A program made the translations under genes and the position numbers. From positions 62,001 through 126,000 of the forward strand of contig NZ_VUOS01000024.1 of the NCBI RefSeq assembly GCF_009829325.1: a DNA stretch of 64,000 nucleotides. Reading direction: 5' to 3'. This DNA is from Nocardia sp. CY41. Lineage in GTDB: Bacteria; Actinomycetota; Actinomycetes; Mycobacteriales; Mycobacteriaceae. The notes beneath the pieces are model-generated. The model made no database searches and was not told where the DNA came from. It was given only the letters and a program-made list of their open reading frames with translations. Below are positions 42,971 through 51,542 of the stretch, in pieces (the stretch's first letter is position 1; the number at the start of each line of letters is the position of its first letter).

Positions 42971-44092
42971 ATGACGCGACTGGTGCACTTCGTGGGCAGC
43001 TTGCCCGCGGCATTGACGACCGATGACAGTGACGTGCTGGAATGGTTCGTCCGGCGCAGCCGAGGCCACCGGCTCACCGGTGTACCGCGGGATCTGGATC
43101 CCACCTGGGTGGTGGAGTACCTGCGTGCGCGGGACGAACACGACGACGTCTTCGAAGTGGTGCGCAGGGGTGACTTCGCCGACTACGCCGACATGCGCGT
43201 CTACGGCCTACGCCGGGGCGCCGTCCTCGAACCTCGCCACGTGGCGATGGATCGCGCAGACCGCATCGGCGCGGCCGTCACCGCCTTTCGCGCGCTGCGG
43301 GATCGGCATCCGGAACTCGCCGACACGAGATTGCAGATCAGTCAACCCAATCCGCTCGACCTGGCGCTGTTCGTGTTCGGCGGCGCCGCGGTGGCCGACG
43401 GCCTTCCACTCGGCCGCGCGCTGCGCCACTTCCCTGCGGTCACTCCCGCGCTGCGCAACCTGCCGGTTTTCGTCGAGGCCGTGCTGGCCGAGATGGCCCA
43501 GGTCGTCGCGGATCACGGCGACGTGATCACCTGGCAGGTGGAGTCGCCGATCGCTCAGCTCGCACTCGTGAAGGCGGCCCGACTCGGGGTGCGGGCTCCG
43601 GTCGGCGTGCTGGTCGCGCGGCAGCTGGCCGGCTTCCTCGCGCGGGCGCACGGCATCGGCGCACAGACCGTCCTGCATCTCTGCTACGGCGACTACCAGC
43701 ACAAAGAGTTGCTCGCGCCGCGTAATCTCGCGCCGGCGGTGGAACTGTTGAACGCCGTCGCACGAAACCTGCGCGCTCTCGGCGTGCCGCTCCCACCCGC
43801 GCACATCCCTTGCGCTTACGGTGCTCATCCGGCCCCGCTGGACCCGTCGTTCTACCGGCCGTTGCGCCGGCTGCACCCGGACTGGCGCGTGATCGCCGGG
43901 GTCGTGTCGCCGGCGGGAGCGCGAGACAGTATCCGCAGCCTGGCTTTGTTCGAAGCAGCCGCGGGCCGGGCCGCATACGCTGTGGCGACGGCCTGCGGCC
44001 TGGGCCGGTGCACCGTCGAGGAGGCTGAGCGCGCTGCCGCGGCCACGGTCGCGACCGCCGAGGGCGCACCGAGCGAAGTGGCGGGAGCGTGA
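42971..44092 (+). CDS. MetE/UROD-fold protein, 373 aa
   Basis: Single-barrel protein resembling cobalamin-independent methionine synthase (MetE C-terminal) and UROD-like domains: FVGSLPAALTTDDSDVLEWF at the start, LQISQPNPLDLALFVFGGAA, WQVESP with a Glu at 191, HLCYGDYQHKELLAPR with His236 and Cys238, and ATACGLGR with Cys342. The His, Cys and final Cys match the positions of the MetE zinc ligands, so a zinc-dependent methyl or alkyl transfer is conceivable. The true substrate is unknown. Followed by a strong bidirectional terminator; divergent from the TetR gene. Confidence 0.65.
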   Translation: MTRLVHFVGSLPAALTTDDSDVLEWFVRRSRGHRLTGVPRDLDPTWVVEYLRARDEHDDVFEVVRRGDFADYADMRVYGLRRGAVLEPRHVAMDRADRIGAAVTAFRALRDRHPELADTRLQISQPNPLDLALFVFGGAAVADGLPLGRALRHFPAVTPALRNLPVFVEAVLAEMAQVVADHGDVITWQVESPIAQLALVKAARLGVRAPVGVLVARQLAGFLARAHGIGAQTVLHLCYGDYQHKELLAPRNLAPAVELLNAVARNLRALGVPLPPAHIPCAYGAHPAPLDPSFYRPLRRLHPDWRVIAGVVSPAGARDSIRSLALFEAAAGRAAYAVATACGLGRCTVEEAERAAAATVATAEGAPSEVAGA

Positions 44093-44119
44093 CCGCTCGC
44101 GGCCGGTCGACCCGGGGCA

Positions 44120-44159
44120 GATACGCAGCCGCCTGCCTGCGGCGAAGCGGCTGCGTATC
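44120..44159. terminator. bidirectional terminator hairpin
   Basis: GATACGCAGCCGC and its exact complement GCGGCTGCGTATC, 13 bases each, with a 14-base loop, placed between the convergent MetE-like and ABC-F genes. No U-tract, but the stem is perfect and GC-rich. Confidence 0.75.
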
Positions 44160-44167
44160 GCCACGGT

Positions 44168-45802
44168 TCAGATGATCGGCCTGGACGCGGTGACTTCGCG
44201 GAGCCCGTCTTCGGACAACTGCAGCCGGCGCTGCACTCCGACTTCGGTGAGGAAGCGTTCGTCGTGGCTGACAACCACGACGGCGCCCCGGTAGGCATTC
44301 AGCGCACTCTCGAGCTGGGCGACACCGACCAAGTCGAGATTGTTGGTCGGTTCGTCGAGCAGCAACAGGTGCGGAGCCGGTTCGGCGAACAGGATACAGG
44401 CGAGCGTGGCCCGCAGACGCTCGCCACCGGACAGCGCGCCGACCGGTAGATGGACTCGCGGACCGCGAAAGAGGAAGCGCGCCAGCAGATTCATCCGTCG
44501 GGCCTCGGGCATGGTCTTCGCGAACGCGGCCAAGTTCTCCGCGACTGTGCGCTCCGGGTCGAGCAGGTCCAGTCGTTGGGAGAGATAGGCGACCCGGCCT
44601 TCGGCGCGGGTGATCACACCGTCGTCCGCCGCCAGGTCACCGTGCACGATCCGCAGCAGCGTCGATTTCCCCACGCCGTTCGAGCCGGTCACCGCGATTC
44701 TCTCGGGACCTCGGATCACCAGGTCGACGCCGGTGAAGATCGTCCGCTGCTGGTAGCGGAACCGGATGCGCTCACCGGCGAAGACCGTTCGACCGGCCGG
44801 AACGTCGGTGTCGGGCAGTTCCAGCACGATCTTCTGTTCCTCGCGCACCGCGCGCTCGGCCTGGTCGAGCTTGCTTTTCGCGGCTCCTACGCGGGCGGTG
44901 TGCGTCTCGTTCGCTTTTCCGGCCGATTGCTGGGCGTTGCGTTTCATCGTTCCTGCGAAGATCTTCGGCAAGCCCGCATCGCCCAGGTTGCGTGCGGCGT
45001 TGCTCGCACGGCGTGCGGCGCGTTCGCGCGCCCGTTGCAGCTCTCGTTTCTCCCGCTCGAGCTCCTGCTCGGCGTTGCGGACGTTCTTCTCGGCGACTTC
45101 GCGCGCGGCGCGAACGGCGGCTTCGTAGGCGGTGAAATCGCCGCCGTAGAACCGCACTTCGCCACGGTCGAGTTCGGCGATGCGGTCCATGCGTTCGAGC
45201 AGGGCGCGATCGTGGCTGACCAGCAGCAGACAGCCGTTCCAGTCCGCCAGCAGGTCGTAGAGCCGGTGACGGGCATCGAGGTCGAGGTTGTTGGTCGGTT
45301 CGTCGAGTACCAGCACCTCCGGCCCGCGCAACAGTTGCGCCGCGAGGCCCAGCGAGACGACCTGCCCGCCGCTGAGGGTGTGCAGACGTCTGGTAGGGGA
45401 CAGGTGGCCGAGGCCGAGTCGTTCCAGCTGGGCTCGGGTGCGCTCCTCGATGTCCCAGTCGGAGCCGATCGTGGCGAAATGCTCCTCGCTGGTGTCCCCG
45501 GCCTCGATGGCGTTCAGTGCCGCGAGTACCGGGGCGATGCCGAGCACCTCGGCGACGGTCAGGTCGCCGGTCAGCGGCAGGTCCTGGGGGAGGTATCCGA
45601 GCACCCCCTCGACCGACACGCCGCCACCTCGGGGCCGTAGATCACCGGCGATCAGGCGCAGCAAGGTGCTCTTTCCGGCGCCGTTGGGAGCCACCAACCC
45701 GGTCCGGCCGCCGGGCACGCTGAAGGACAGGTCCTCGAAGACCGGAGTGTCGTCCGGCCAGAAGAACGACAAGTTCGAACAAACGATGTACGCATCGGAC
45801 AT
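44168..45802 (-). CDS. ABC-F ribosomal ATPase, 544 aa
   Basis: Two ABC domains and no membrane segment: Walker A APNGAGKST at about 39-47, LSGGQVVSLGLAAQ and LVLDEPTNNLDL; a charged coiled-coil linker of about 80 residues (EKNVRNAEQELEREKRELQR); then GSNGVGKST, LSGGERLRATLA and LLLDEPTNNLDL. ABC-F proteins act on the ribosome as translation factors or displace antibiotics. Some members give resistance to macrolides, lincosamides or pleuromutilins, and this one could be of either kind. Start ATG 45802 follows GAGGTAA. Divergent from the second LAL regulator, about 290 bases apart. Confidence 0.88.
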   Translation of the reverse strand: MSDAYIVCSNLSFFWPDDTPVFEDLSFSVPGGRTGLVAPNGAGKSTLLRLIAGDLRPRGGGVSVEGVLGYLPQDLPLTGDLTVAEVLGIAPVLAALNAIEAGDTSEEHFATIGSDWDIEERTRAQLERLGLGHLSPTRRLHTLSGGQVVSLGLAAQLLRGPEVLVLDEPTNNLDLDARHRLYDLLADWNGCLLLVSHDRALLERMDRIAELDRGEVRFYGGDFTAYEAAVRAAREVAEKNVRNAEQELEREKRELQRARERAARRASNAARNLGDAGLPKIFAGTMKRNAQQSAGKANETHTARVGAAKSKLDQAERAVREEQKIVLELPDTDVPAGRTVFAGERIRFRYQQRTIFTGVDLVIRGPERIAVTGSNGVGKSTLLRIVHGDLAADDGVITRAEGRVAYLSQRLDLLDPERTVAENLAAFAKTMPEARRMNLLARFLFRGPRVHLPVGALSGGERLRATLACILFAEPAPHLLLLDEPTNNLDLVGVAQLESALNAYRGAVVVVSHDERFLTEVGVQRRLQLSEDGLREVTASRPII

Positions 45803-45928
45803 GGCTGTTACCTCGAAGGTCGTGCGGGCGCGCAGATCGGCGCCGCGCGAGGAAGGATGGTGAAACGACGAAATGGCCACGACGGCGACGCCCTGATAGC
45901 GCCTACCGGTGGCCGTCAAATCCGGGAG

Positions 45929-45958
45929 CTATCCCGAGATGTCGAGTTCACCCGCCAT
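45929..45958 (-). other. possible leader ORF of the ABC-F gene (MAGELDISG)
   Basis: A nine-codon minus-strand frame, ATG 45956-45958 to TAG 45929-45931, lies about 130 bases before the ABC-F start. Antibiotic-inducible ABC-F genes are often controlled by such a leader peptide. I see no convincing hairpin pair to complete an attenuator, so this is speculative. Confidence 0.2.
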
Positions 45959-46091
45959 GTTCGAACTTCCTCGCTCCGAGCACTGTCCGTCGACCATAAC
46001 AGCCGCGCGCTCGACGCCGTCCACGGCAACCGTTTCGGTAGGGTCGCACCGGACCCGCAACCGGGACCGAGCTGGAGAAGGAGTGCGCGCC

Positions 46092-48803
46092 ATGCCGCTG
46101 TTCGGGCGGGAAACCGAGCTGAAGGACCTGCGTGCGCTCGTCGACGGACCCGAGGATCGCAGTGGGATTCTCCTTCAGGGTGAGGCCGGGATCGGCAAGT
46201 CCGCACTGGTGAACGAGGCGGTCGCGGCGGCCGCCGTCGCGGGTGCCCGAGTCCTGCGCACCGCGGGCGTGGAGGCCGAGCAGCACTATGCCTACGCCGG
46301 GCTGCATCGGCTGCTGTACCCGTTGCGGAAGGGGCTCGACGAGTTGCCGCCACAGCAGCGCGACGCACTCGCAGCCGCTTTCGGCACCTCGGACTCCGGC
46401 GAGGAACCCACCACCTATCTGGTCGGGCTCGCGGCGCTGACGCTGCTCGCCGATACGGCGAGCCTGCGGCCGCTCCTGATCGTCGCGGAGGACGTGCACG
46501 CACTCGATGCCGCCAGCGCGCAGGTCCTGGCGTTCATCGCCCGCCGCGTGGACACCGAGCCGATCGCGCTGATCGCCACCCTCCGCGATGGGATCGGCTC
46601 GCCGCTCACGGACGCGGGACTGAGCCTCCTGCGGCTGGAGCCGCTGTCCGACGACGATGCCGCCGCGCTGCTGGGCCTGACCGCGCCCGGCCTTCCCGCA
46701 CCGGTCCGTCGTCGGCTGCTGGCAGAGGCCAAGGGCAACCCGCTGGCGCTGACCGAACTGCCGACCGCGGTGGGCGAACTCGAAGACCTTCCCGCGGCGC
46801 TGCCGCTGACCGAACGGCTCGAACGCGCCTTCGCCGAGCGCAGTACGACGCTGCCCGCCCCCACCCGTGCCGCGCTGCTCGTCGCCGCACTCGGCGACAG
46901 TGACTCGATCACCGAAATACTGTCCGCCACCAGCCTTCTGCTGGGAACGCGGGCCGAACCCGATATCTTCACGCCCGCGGTGGAGGCCCGGCTGCTCGTC
47001 CTCGGCCCCGGCACCGTCACGTTCCGGCACCCCCTGATGCGATCGGCACTGACCGCGATGGCGACGGCCGGTGAACGCGTCCGCGCCCACGGCGCGCTCG
47101 CCGACGTCCTCACCGACCCGAATCGGCGGGCGTGGCAGCGGGCGGCGGCCACCGCGGGCCCCGACGAGCAGGTGGCGCGCGAGCTGCAAGACGTCGCAGA
47201 ACGGGCACGGCACCACGGCGACGCGATCGCGGCATGGGAGCGAGCCGCCGACCTCAGCGACAACCCGGAACGGCGCGCGGACCGGCTGCTGCGGGCGGCC
47301 GAACTCGCCGTCGACACCGGCCGCCGTGATCTCGCCGAACGACTCGTCCTGGCCGCACACGCACTTCCCAGCACACCCCGCCACCGCGCCACGGCGGCCT
47401 GGCTGCTCAGTGGATTCGAGGACGGTGTGCGCGAGAATCCGTCGCGCATAGCCGAGTTGGCCACGCTGGCGGCGTCCGTCGCCGCCGACGGGCACCCCGA
47501 CGCGGCGATGCGCATCCTGTGGGGAGCGGCGATGCGCTGCTTCTGGTCCGAACCCGGACCCGGCGCCCGCGACGCGCTGCTCGCCGTGGCCGACGACCTT
47601 CCCATTCCCGACGACGATCCGCGCCTGGTCGCCGTCTCCGGATACGTCGCCCCGTTCGAACGCGGCGAACGGGTGCTCGGCCACTTGCGCGCCCTGGCAT
47701 CGGACACCGGCCGCGATCCCGAAGTGGACCGATTCCTGGGCAGCGCGGCCCTGCAAGTGGGCGCTTTCGACCTCGCCGCCCACTTCTCCGCCGCGGCCGC
47801 GCCGGGATTCCGCGTCCAGGGGCAGCTCGGACTGCTGCCGCGTGCGCTCACCGTCCAGGCGTGGAGTCTGACCCGGCTCGGCGATCTCGCCGCCGCGGCG
47901 CCGGTCGCGGCCGAAGCCGCGGCCTTCGCCCGCGAGACCGGTCAGCCCTTCATGCACGGGCTGGCCACCGCCGTGCAAGCCGAGATCGCCGCGCTGCGCG
48001 GGGATTACCCGCGCGCAGCGGCCCTCGTCGGCGAGGCCGAACGGATCGGACTCGCCTGCGGCGCACGGCCCGTGCTGGCGACGGTCCAACTCGCACGCGG
48101 GCTCGCGGCTCTGGGCGAGGGGCGCTACGAGGACGCGTTCGCCGACCTGCGCCGCATGCACGATCCGCGGGATCCTTCGCATTCGCCGGCGTTGCGCGCC
48201 TACTTCCTGGCCGAACTCGCCGATGCGGCGATCCGTGCCGGGCAGCCCGATGCGCTGCGGGAACTGCTGCACGGCCTGGAGCAGGCCGCGGCTGCCACGC
48301 CCTCGCCCGCTCTGCACATCGGATGGCGATACGCGACCGCGCTCCTGTCCACCGACGCCGCCGAGACACACTTCACCGGCGCCCTCGGCGCAGACCTGAC
48401 CGCCTGGCCGGCCGAGCGCGGTCGGCTGCACCTGTCCTACGGTGAATGGCTGCGGCGTCGGCGCCGGGTCGTCGAGTCCCGCACCCATCTGCGCACGGCC
48501 CGCGAGATCTTCGACGCCCTCGGGTTCACCGCGTGGAGCGAACGAGCCCGGCTGGAGTTGCGCAGTGCCGGTGAGTCCAGTCCGAACCGTGACCCCGACG
48601 CCCGCGATCGGCTCACTCCGCACGAGCTGAGCATCGCCCGGCTGGCGGCGCAGGGACTGACCAACCGGGAGATCGGGCAGCGGCTGTACCTGTCGCATCG
48701 CACGGTCAGCACCCACCTGCATCGCATCTTTCCCAAACTCGGCGTCAGCTCGCGCACCGATCTGGCGGCGTTGCTACCGGTCGAGGACGACACGACCGGC
48801 TGA
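46092..48803 (+). CDS. LAL-type LuxR transcriptional regulator, 903 aa
   Basis: Same class as the LuxR gene at 19148. Walker A GEAGIGKSA at 30-38, Walker B LLIVAEDVHALD near 132-143, helical TPR-like middle part, and C-terminal LuxR helix-turn-helix (LSIARLAAQGLTNREIGQRL, LSHRTVSTHLHRIFPKLGV). The two share the YAGLHRLLYPL / YAGLHQFLYPL motif and overall plan, so they are paralogs. ATG 46092 follows GGAGAAGGAG. Two copies of the GGATGACGTA-type motif lie just downstream, before the SRPBCC gene, which is a likely target. Confidence 0.9.
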   Translation: MPLFGRETELKDLRALVDGPEDRSGILLQGEAGIGKSALVNEAVAAAAVAGARVLRTAGVEAEQHYAYAGLHRLLYPLRKGLDELPPQQRDALAAAFGTSDSGEEPTTYLVGLAALTLLADTASLRPLLIVAEDVHALDAASAQVLAFIARRVDTEPIALIATLRDGIGSPLTDAGLSLLRLEPLSDDDAAALLGLTAPGLPAPVRRRLLAEAKGNPLALTELPTAVGELEDLPAALPLTERLERAFAERSTTLPAPTRAALLVAALGDSDSITEILSATSLLLGTRAEPDIFTPAVEARLLVLGPGTVTFRHPLMRSALTAMATAGERVRAHGALADVLTDPNRRAWQRAAATAGPDEQVARELQDVAERARHHGDAIAAWERAADLSDNPERRADRLLRAAELAVDTGRRDLAERLVLAAHALPSTPRHRATAAWLLSGFEDGVRENPSRIAELATLAASVAADGHPDAAMRILWGAAMRCFWSEPGPGARDALLAVADDLPIPDDDPRLVAVSGYVAPFERGERVLGHLRALASDTGRDPEVDRFLGSAALQVGAFDLAAHFSAAAAPGFRVQGQLGLLPRALTVQAWSLTRLGDLAAAAPVAAEAAAFARETGQPFMHGLATAVQAEIAALRGDYPRAAALVGEAERIGLACGARPVLATVQLARGLAALGEGRYEDAFADLRRMHDPRDPSHSPALRAYFLAELADAAIRAGQPDALRELLHGLEQAAAATPSPALHIGWRYATALLSTDAAETHFTGALGADLTAWPAERGRLHLSYGEWLRRRRRVVESRTHLRTAREIFDALGFTAWSERARLELRSAGESSPNRDPDARDRLTPHELSIARLAAQGLTNREIGQRLYLSHRTVSTHLHRIFPKLGVSSRTDLAALLPVEDDTTG

Positions 48804-48850
48804 TGCCCACCGTGCCGCGGGAACGCGGATCGGCCCACGCGCATGATCGA

Positions 48851-48870
48851 CGGTGACTACGTCATCCGAC
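48851..48870 (-). promoter_or_regulatory. shared motif site C
   Basis: On the minus strand GTCGGATGACGTAGTCACCG. The first 13 bases equal those of sites A and B; the second half is inverted (CACCG instead of CGGTG). It lies between the LAL regulator and the SRPBCC gene, 230-250 bases before the latter. Confidence 0.45.
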
Positions 48871-48957
48871 GCCGCGACGGCATCCGGCCGCTGCCTGGCG
48901 TCGTCCGCGTAGCCGGGAGGGGCACGAGCTGCGTCTCACGTCGTCCCTTGACGGTTC

Positions 48958-48974
48958 CACCGATTACGTCAACG
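48958..48974 (-). promoter_or_regulatory. shared motif site D
   Basis: On the minus strand CGTTGACGTAATCGGTG, which shares TGACGTAATCGGTG with site B. It is about 130 bases before the SRPBCC start, a usual distance for an activator site. Confidence 0.45.
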
Positions 48975-49100
48975 CAGCGTCGTTTGACGGATTCGCCGGG
49001 ATACCCGCAGCGGCGATGCTCGATGAGCGTCCGGAACCGGAAAACGCGGCACCGGAACCGTAGACACATCCCGCATCGCCGAATCCCGAGGAGCATGTCC

Positions 49101-49529
49101 ATGACGACGGTCCGTTTCCACCTGCTGTCCACCTTGTCCCCGGCCGAGGTCCTACAGGTGCTCACCGATTTCGGGCCCACCCGCACCCAGGTGTGGCCGA
49201 CCATCGACGCCGAGCACTTCGTCGTACACGAACGCGGCGACACCTGGGCGGAGGTCACCGAGGGCACCGCGGCCGCGTGGGAACGCGCTCGCTACCACTG
49301 GGATCCGGCGGGCGACACCGTCACCGTCACGACGCTGGACTCCAAACTCTTCGGCGCCGGCGGTGGCTGGGTTTTCCGGGCCACCCCCGACCAGGGCGGC
49401 ACCCGGGTGGATGTCGAACTGACCCGCACCCCACGGACGGTCAAAGGCAAGATCCTCGCGGCCCTGCTGCCCCTGGTCGGGCCGTCCTCGCTGCGCAAGT
49501 CCTTCGCGGGCCCACTGCAGACCGCGTGA
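49101..49529 (+). CDS. SRPBCC-family protein, 142 aa
   Basis: Predicted START/SRPBCC helix-grip fold: TTVRFHLLSTLSPAEVLQVL with the initial strand and helices, VVHERGDTWAEVTEGTAAAW, the strand pair HWDPAGDTVTVTTLDSKLF and the TRVDVELTRTP end, followed by a C-terminal helix. Members bind small hydrophobic ligands such as lipids or aromatics, or act as cyclases; the ligand here is unknown. ATG 49101 is seven bases after AGGAG and is preferred to the ATG at 49095. Downstream of the LAL regulator and the two shared-motif sites. Confidence 0.7.
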   Translation: MTTVRFHLLSTLSPAEVLQVLTDFGPTRTQVWPTIDAEHFVVHERGDTWAEVTEGTAAAWERARYHWDPAGDTVTVTTLDSKLFGAGGGWVFRATPDQGGTRVDVELTRTPRTVKGKILAALLPLVGPSSLRKSFAGPLQTA

Positions 49530-49696
49530 TGATCAGCGGCAGGAGAACGCACCGCCCTGCCGATCCGCAGACTGATCGGTGGGCAGGCGCTGCCGCTGCG
49601 GCGGCGGTCTGGGCGGGCCCGATGTCGCTGTGGCTGTGGGCCGAGTCCGCGGTGCTGCACGGCCGCGGGCCGGCGATGGGGGATTTCACCGGTTGA
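49529..49696 (+). CDS. possible small membrane peptide, 55 aa
   Basis: Frame whose ATG (49529-49531) overlaps the SRPBCC stop codon (TGATG). It is basic at the start and then has a hydrophobic stretch (AGAAAAAAVWAGPMSLWLWA) that could span the membrane. No homolog recognised. The stop-start overlap is the main evidence, so it may be a chance frame. Confidence 0.3.
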   Translation: MISGRRTHRPADPQTDRWAGAAAAAAVWAGPMSLWLWAESAVLHGRGPAMGDFTG

Positions 49697-49936
49697 CCGC
49701 TCCGCCGCACGGCCAGGCGCGGCGGGCGCTGCTCGATGACGCTGGTCCCGCGTGGCGCGCCATTTCGTGCGCGGCGGCTTCGGCGGCAAGCTCCAGTCGT
49801 GCTCGTGCCGCCACGGTAGTCAGGATGGTGACCGGATGCGCAGCAACGGCTCCTGCGCCGGTGCTGCTCCGAAGAACTCCAGTGGCTTACGTCGCAGCAG
49901 CGCAGGATCACTATTCTCCGGACCGGCGGGGAGAAT

Positions 49937-50122
49937 ATGGTGTCCGGTATGGGTGTACGTGTCGGTGACCGAGTGCGGCTGGTCCCCGACGGTCAGCAAG
50001 CTTTCCGGGTACTCGAGATCGTCGGCGCGTTCGCGCTCATCGCGACCGAACCCGACCTCAACGGCGGCAGGCAGTTCGGAGTGCTGACCGCGAGCCTGAT
50101 CCCGAGCGACGAACAGGCGTGA
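49937..50122 (+). CDS. small conserved-looking protein, about 61 aa
   Basis: Small protein with a strand-rich SH3-like pattern: MGVRVGDRVRLVPDGQQAFR, VLEIVGAFALIATEPDLNGG and FGVLTASLIPSDE. Function unknown. ATG 49937 is three bases from GGGGAG; GTG 49940 has better spacing, and ATG 49949 is also possible. It converges on the GH19 gene. Confidence 0.5.
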   Translation: MVSGMGVRVGDRVRLVPDGQQAFRVLEIVGAFALIATEPDLNGGRQFGVLTASLIPSDEQA

Positions 50123-50202
50123 ACGCTCCGGATAGACGGCCGTCCCGGTCCTGTGCACGCCGGCGTCTGCCGACTCCAGGCCGCGCCTGAGGAGCGGGCG
50201 CC

Positions 50203-51405
50203 TCAATCGGCGTCCAGAACTTCGCGGGCGCGGTGGTAGGTCTCGTTGCGCTCGGAACTGCCGTTCGAACCGCCGTTGATCGTTCTGGTGATGGCGTCGA
50301 AGTCCGATTCGTCGGCCTGCTCGTTCAACTTCTTGGCGTCCCAGAACCAGCCCGCTGTGGCGAAGGCGTACTTCGGATCGGCGGCCAGTCCGGGATTGCC
50401 GACGAGATCGACATCGAGGGCCTCGCCCGCGTCCCGGTAGTTGTCGCGTCCGGTCAGCTGCATGCCGCCCCGTCCGTGAAAGCGGGCGCCATCACCGGGA
50501 TGTTTGTTGCCGAGGCTCGGACCGACACTGGACCCGGGCCCGTAGTTACGGTTGAAGTACGACGAATCACCGTATTCGGTGAGCGTTTTGAGATTGTCTG
50601 TTTCCACTCCGAGCTGGGCGAGGAACGCGGCTTCGCGCTTCGGGGTGTCTATCCCGTAGTCGCGCATTGCCTGGTTGAGGTAGGGAAGATATTTCCGCAA
50701 GGTCGCACGCGACGTGCCCGGGAATATGCGCTCCAGTTGCTCCAGAGTCATCGGGCCCATGGTTCCCGCCCGATCGGCGTTGTGCCCGGCCACGGCGGCG
50801 AACTTCGTCTCCACCCGCACGAGTGCGGCGACGACTTCGGTCAGCAGCGCCTTGTCCTCGGCCGCCGTCAATTTCTCCGATCGCGCCGAGACCAGCACCG
50901 CGGCAGCTCGCAGGATCGGTGCGAGGCGCGCCGCTTCGTCCCTGATCGTCCTGACCAAATCGATGTGGTCTTCTGCCGCGTCTCCCACCTTGCCGGAGAC
51001 TTTCTTCTCCTGTGCCTTCAGATCGGTGGCGAGCCGCGCCAGCTTTCCGGACTTCTCGTTGTACCGCGTGGTCACGATGGATTGGTTCGCGACGTCGTAC
51101 AGGTCGGCCTCGTCGAGCAGCGCGATCATGTCCGGGATGTCTCGGGTGTGCCCGGTGCCGAGTTGATCGACCATGAGGTCGAATGCCGCTCGGGCGACCT
51201 CGATGACCTCGCGCACCGTGGCGGAGGCTTGCGGTGGGGCGTGGAAAGCCGCGATCTGTTCCCGGGCATCGGCGATCGCAGACGAAGCCGCGGTGGTGGA
51301 TTCCGGCACTGGTGCCTGCCCCGGGACCTTGGCCGGTAGCGCGAGCAGGCCGTATCGAGCCCGCCCCCAAGGATCCGCCTCCAACGGATCGAATCGGGAG
51401 CCCAT
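50203..51405 (-). CDS. GH19 chitinase/lysozyme-like enzyme with coiled-coil head, 400 aa
   Basis: The C-terminal half (about 210-395) is a glycoside hydrolase family 19 domain: LAQLGVETDNLKTLTEYGDS with the catalytic Glu pair, RFHGRGGMQLTGRDNYRDAG, NPGLAADPKYAFATAGWFW, then ITRTINGG. GH19 enzymes cut chitin or peptidoglycan. The first 200 residues are a long helical, coiled-coil-like region (VREVIEVARAAFDLMVDQLG, LATDLKAQEKKVSGKVGDAA). No signal peptide or lipobox is seen, so the enzyme is cytoplasmic, or leaves by a type VII-like or phage-like route or by lysis. ATG 51405 chosen. Confidence 0.8.
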   Translation of the reverse strand: MGSRFDPLEADPWGRARYGLLALPAKVPGQAPVPESTTAASSAIADAREQIAAFHAPPQASATVREVIEVARAAFDLMVDQLGTGHTRDIPDMIALLDEADLYDVANQSIVTTRYNEKSGKLARLATDLKAQEKKVSGKVGDAAEDHIDLVRTIRDEAARLAPILRAAAVLVSARSEKLTAAEDKALLTEVVAALVRVETKFAAVAGHNADRAGTMGPMTLEQLERIFPGTSRATLRKYLPYLNQAMRDYGIDTPKREAAFLAQLGVETDNLKTLTEYGDSSYFNRNYGPGSSVGPSLGNKHPGDGARFHGRGGMQLTGRDNYRDAGEALDVDLVGNPGLAADPKYAFATAGWFWDAKKLNEQADESDFDAITRTINGGSNGSSERNETYHRAREVLDAD

Positions 51406-51469
51406 GTCCCGATTCTCACATGTCCGGCCTCGCGGTCGTCCCCACTTGTGACAGGGCGATCGGAGCGGC

Positions 51470-51518
51470 CGCAAGCCTCGGTGCAAGGGGCGTGCAATGA
51501 GCTGCAAGGGCGGCGCAA
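51470..51518 (+). repeat. five phased (T/C)GCAA repeats before the monooxygenase
   Basis: CGCAA 51470, TGCAA 51482, TGCAA 51493, TGCAA 51503 and CGCAA 51514, spaced 12, 11, 10 and 11 bases, so all copies lie on one face of the helix. The longer word TGCAAGGG occurs twice, 21 bases apart. The array ends 24 bases before the monooxygenase start. Direct repeats of this period are used by SARP-type and some other activators. Confidence 0.55.
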
Positions 51519-51542
51519 CCCGTCCCCCGCACAGTGACTTCC

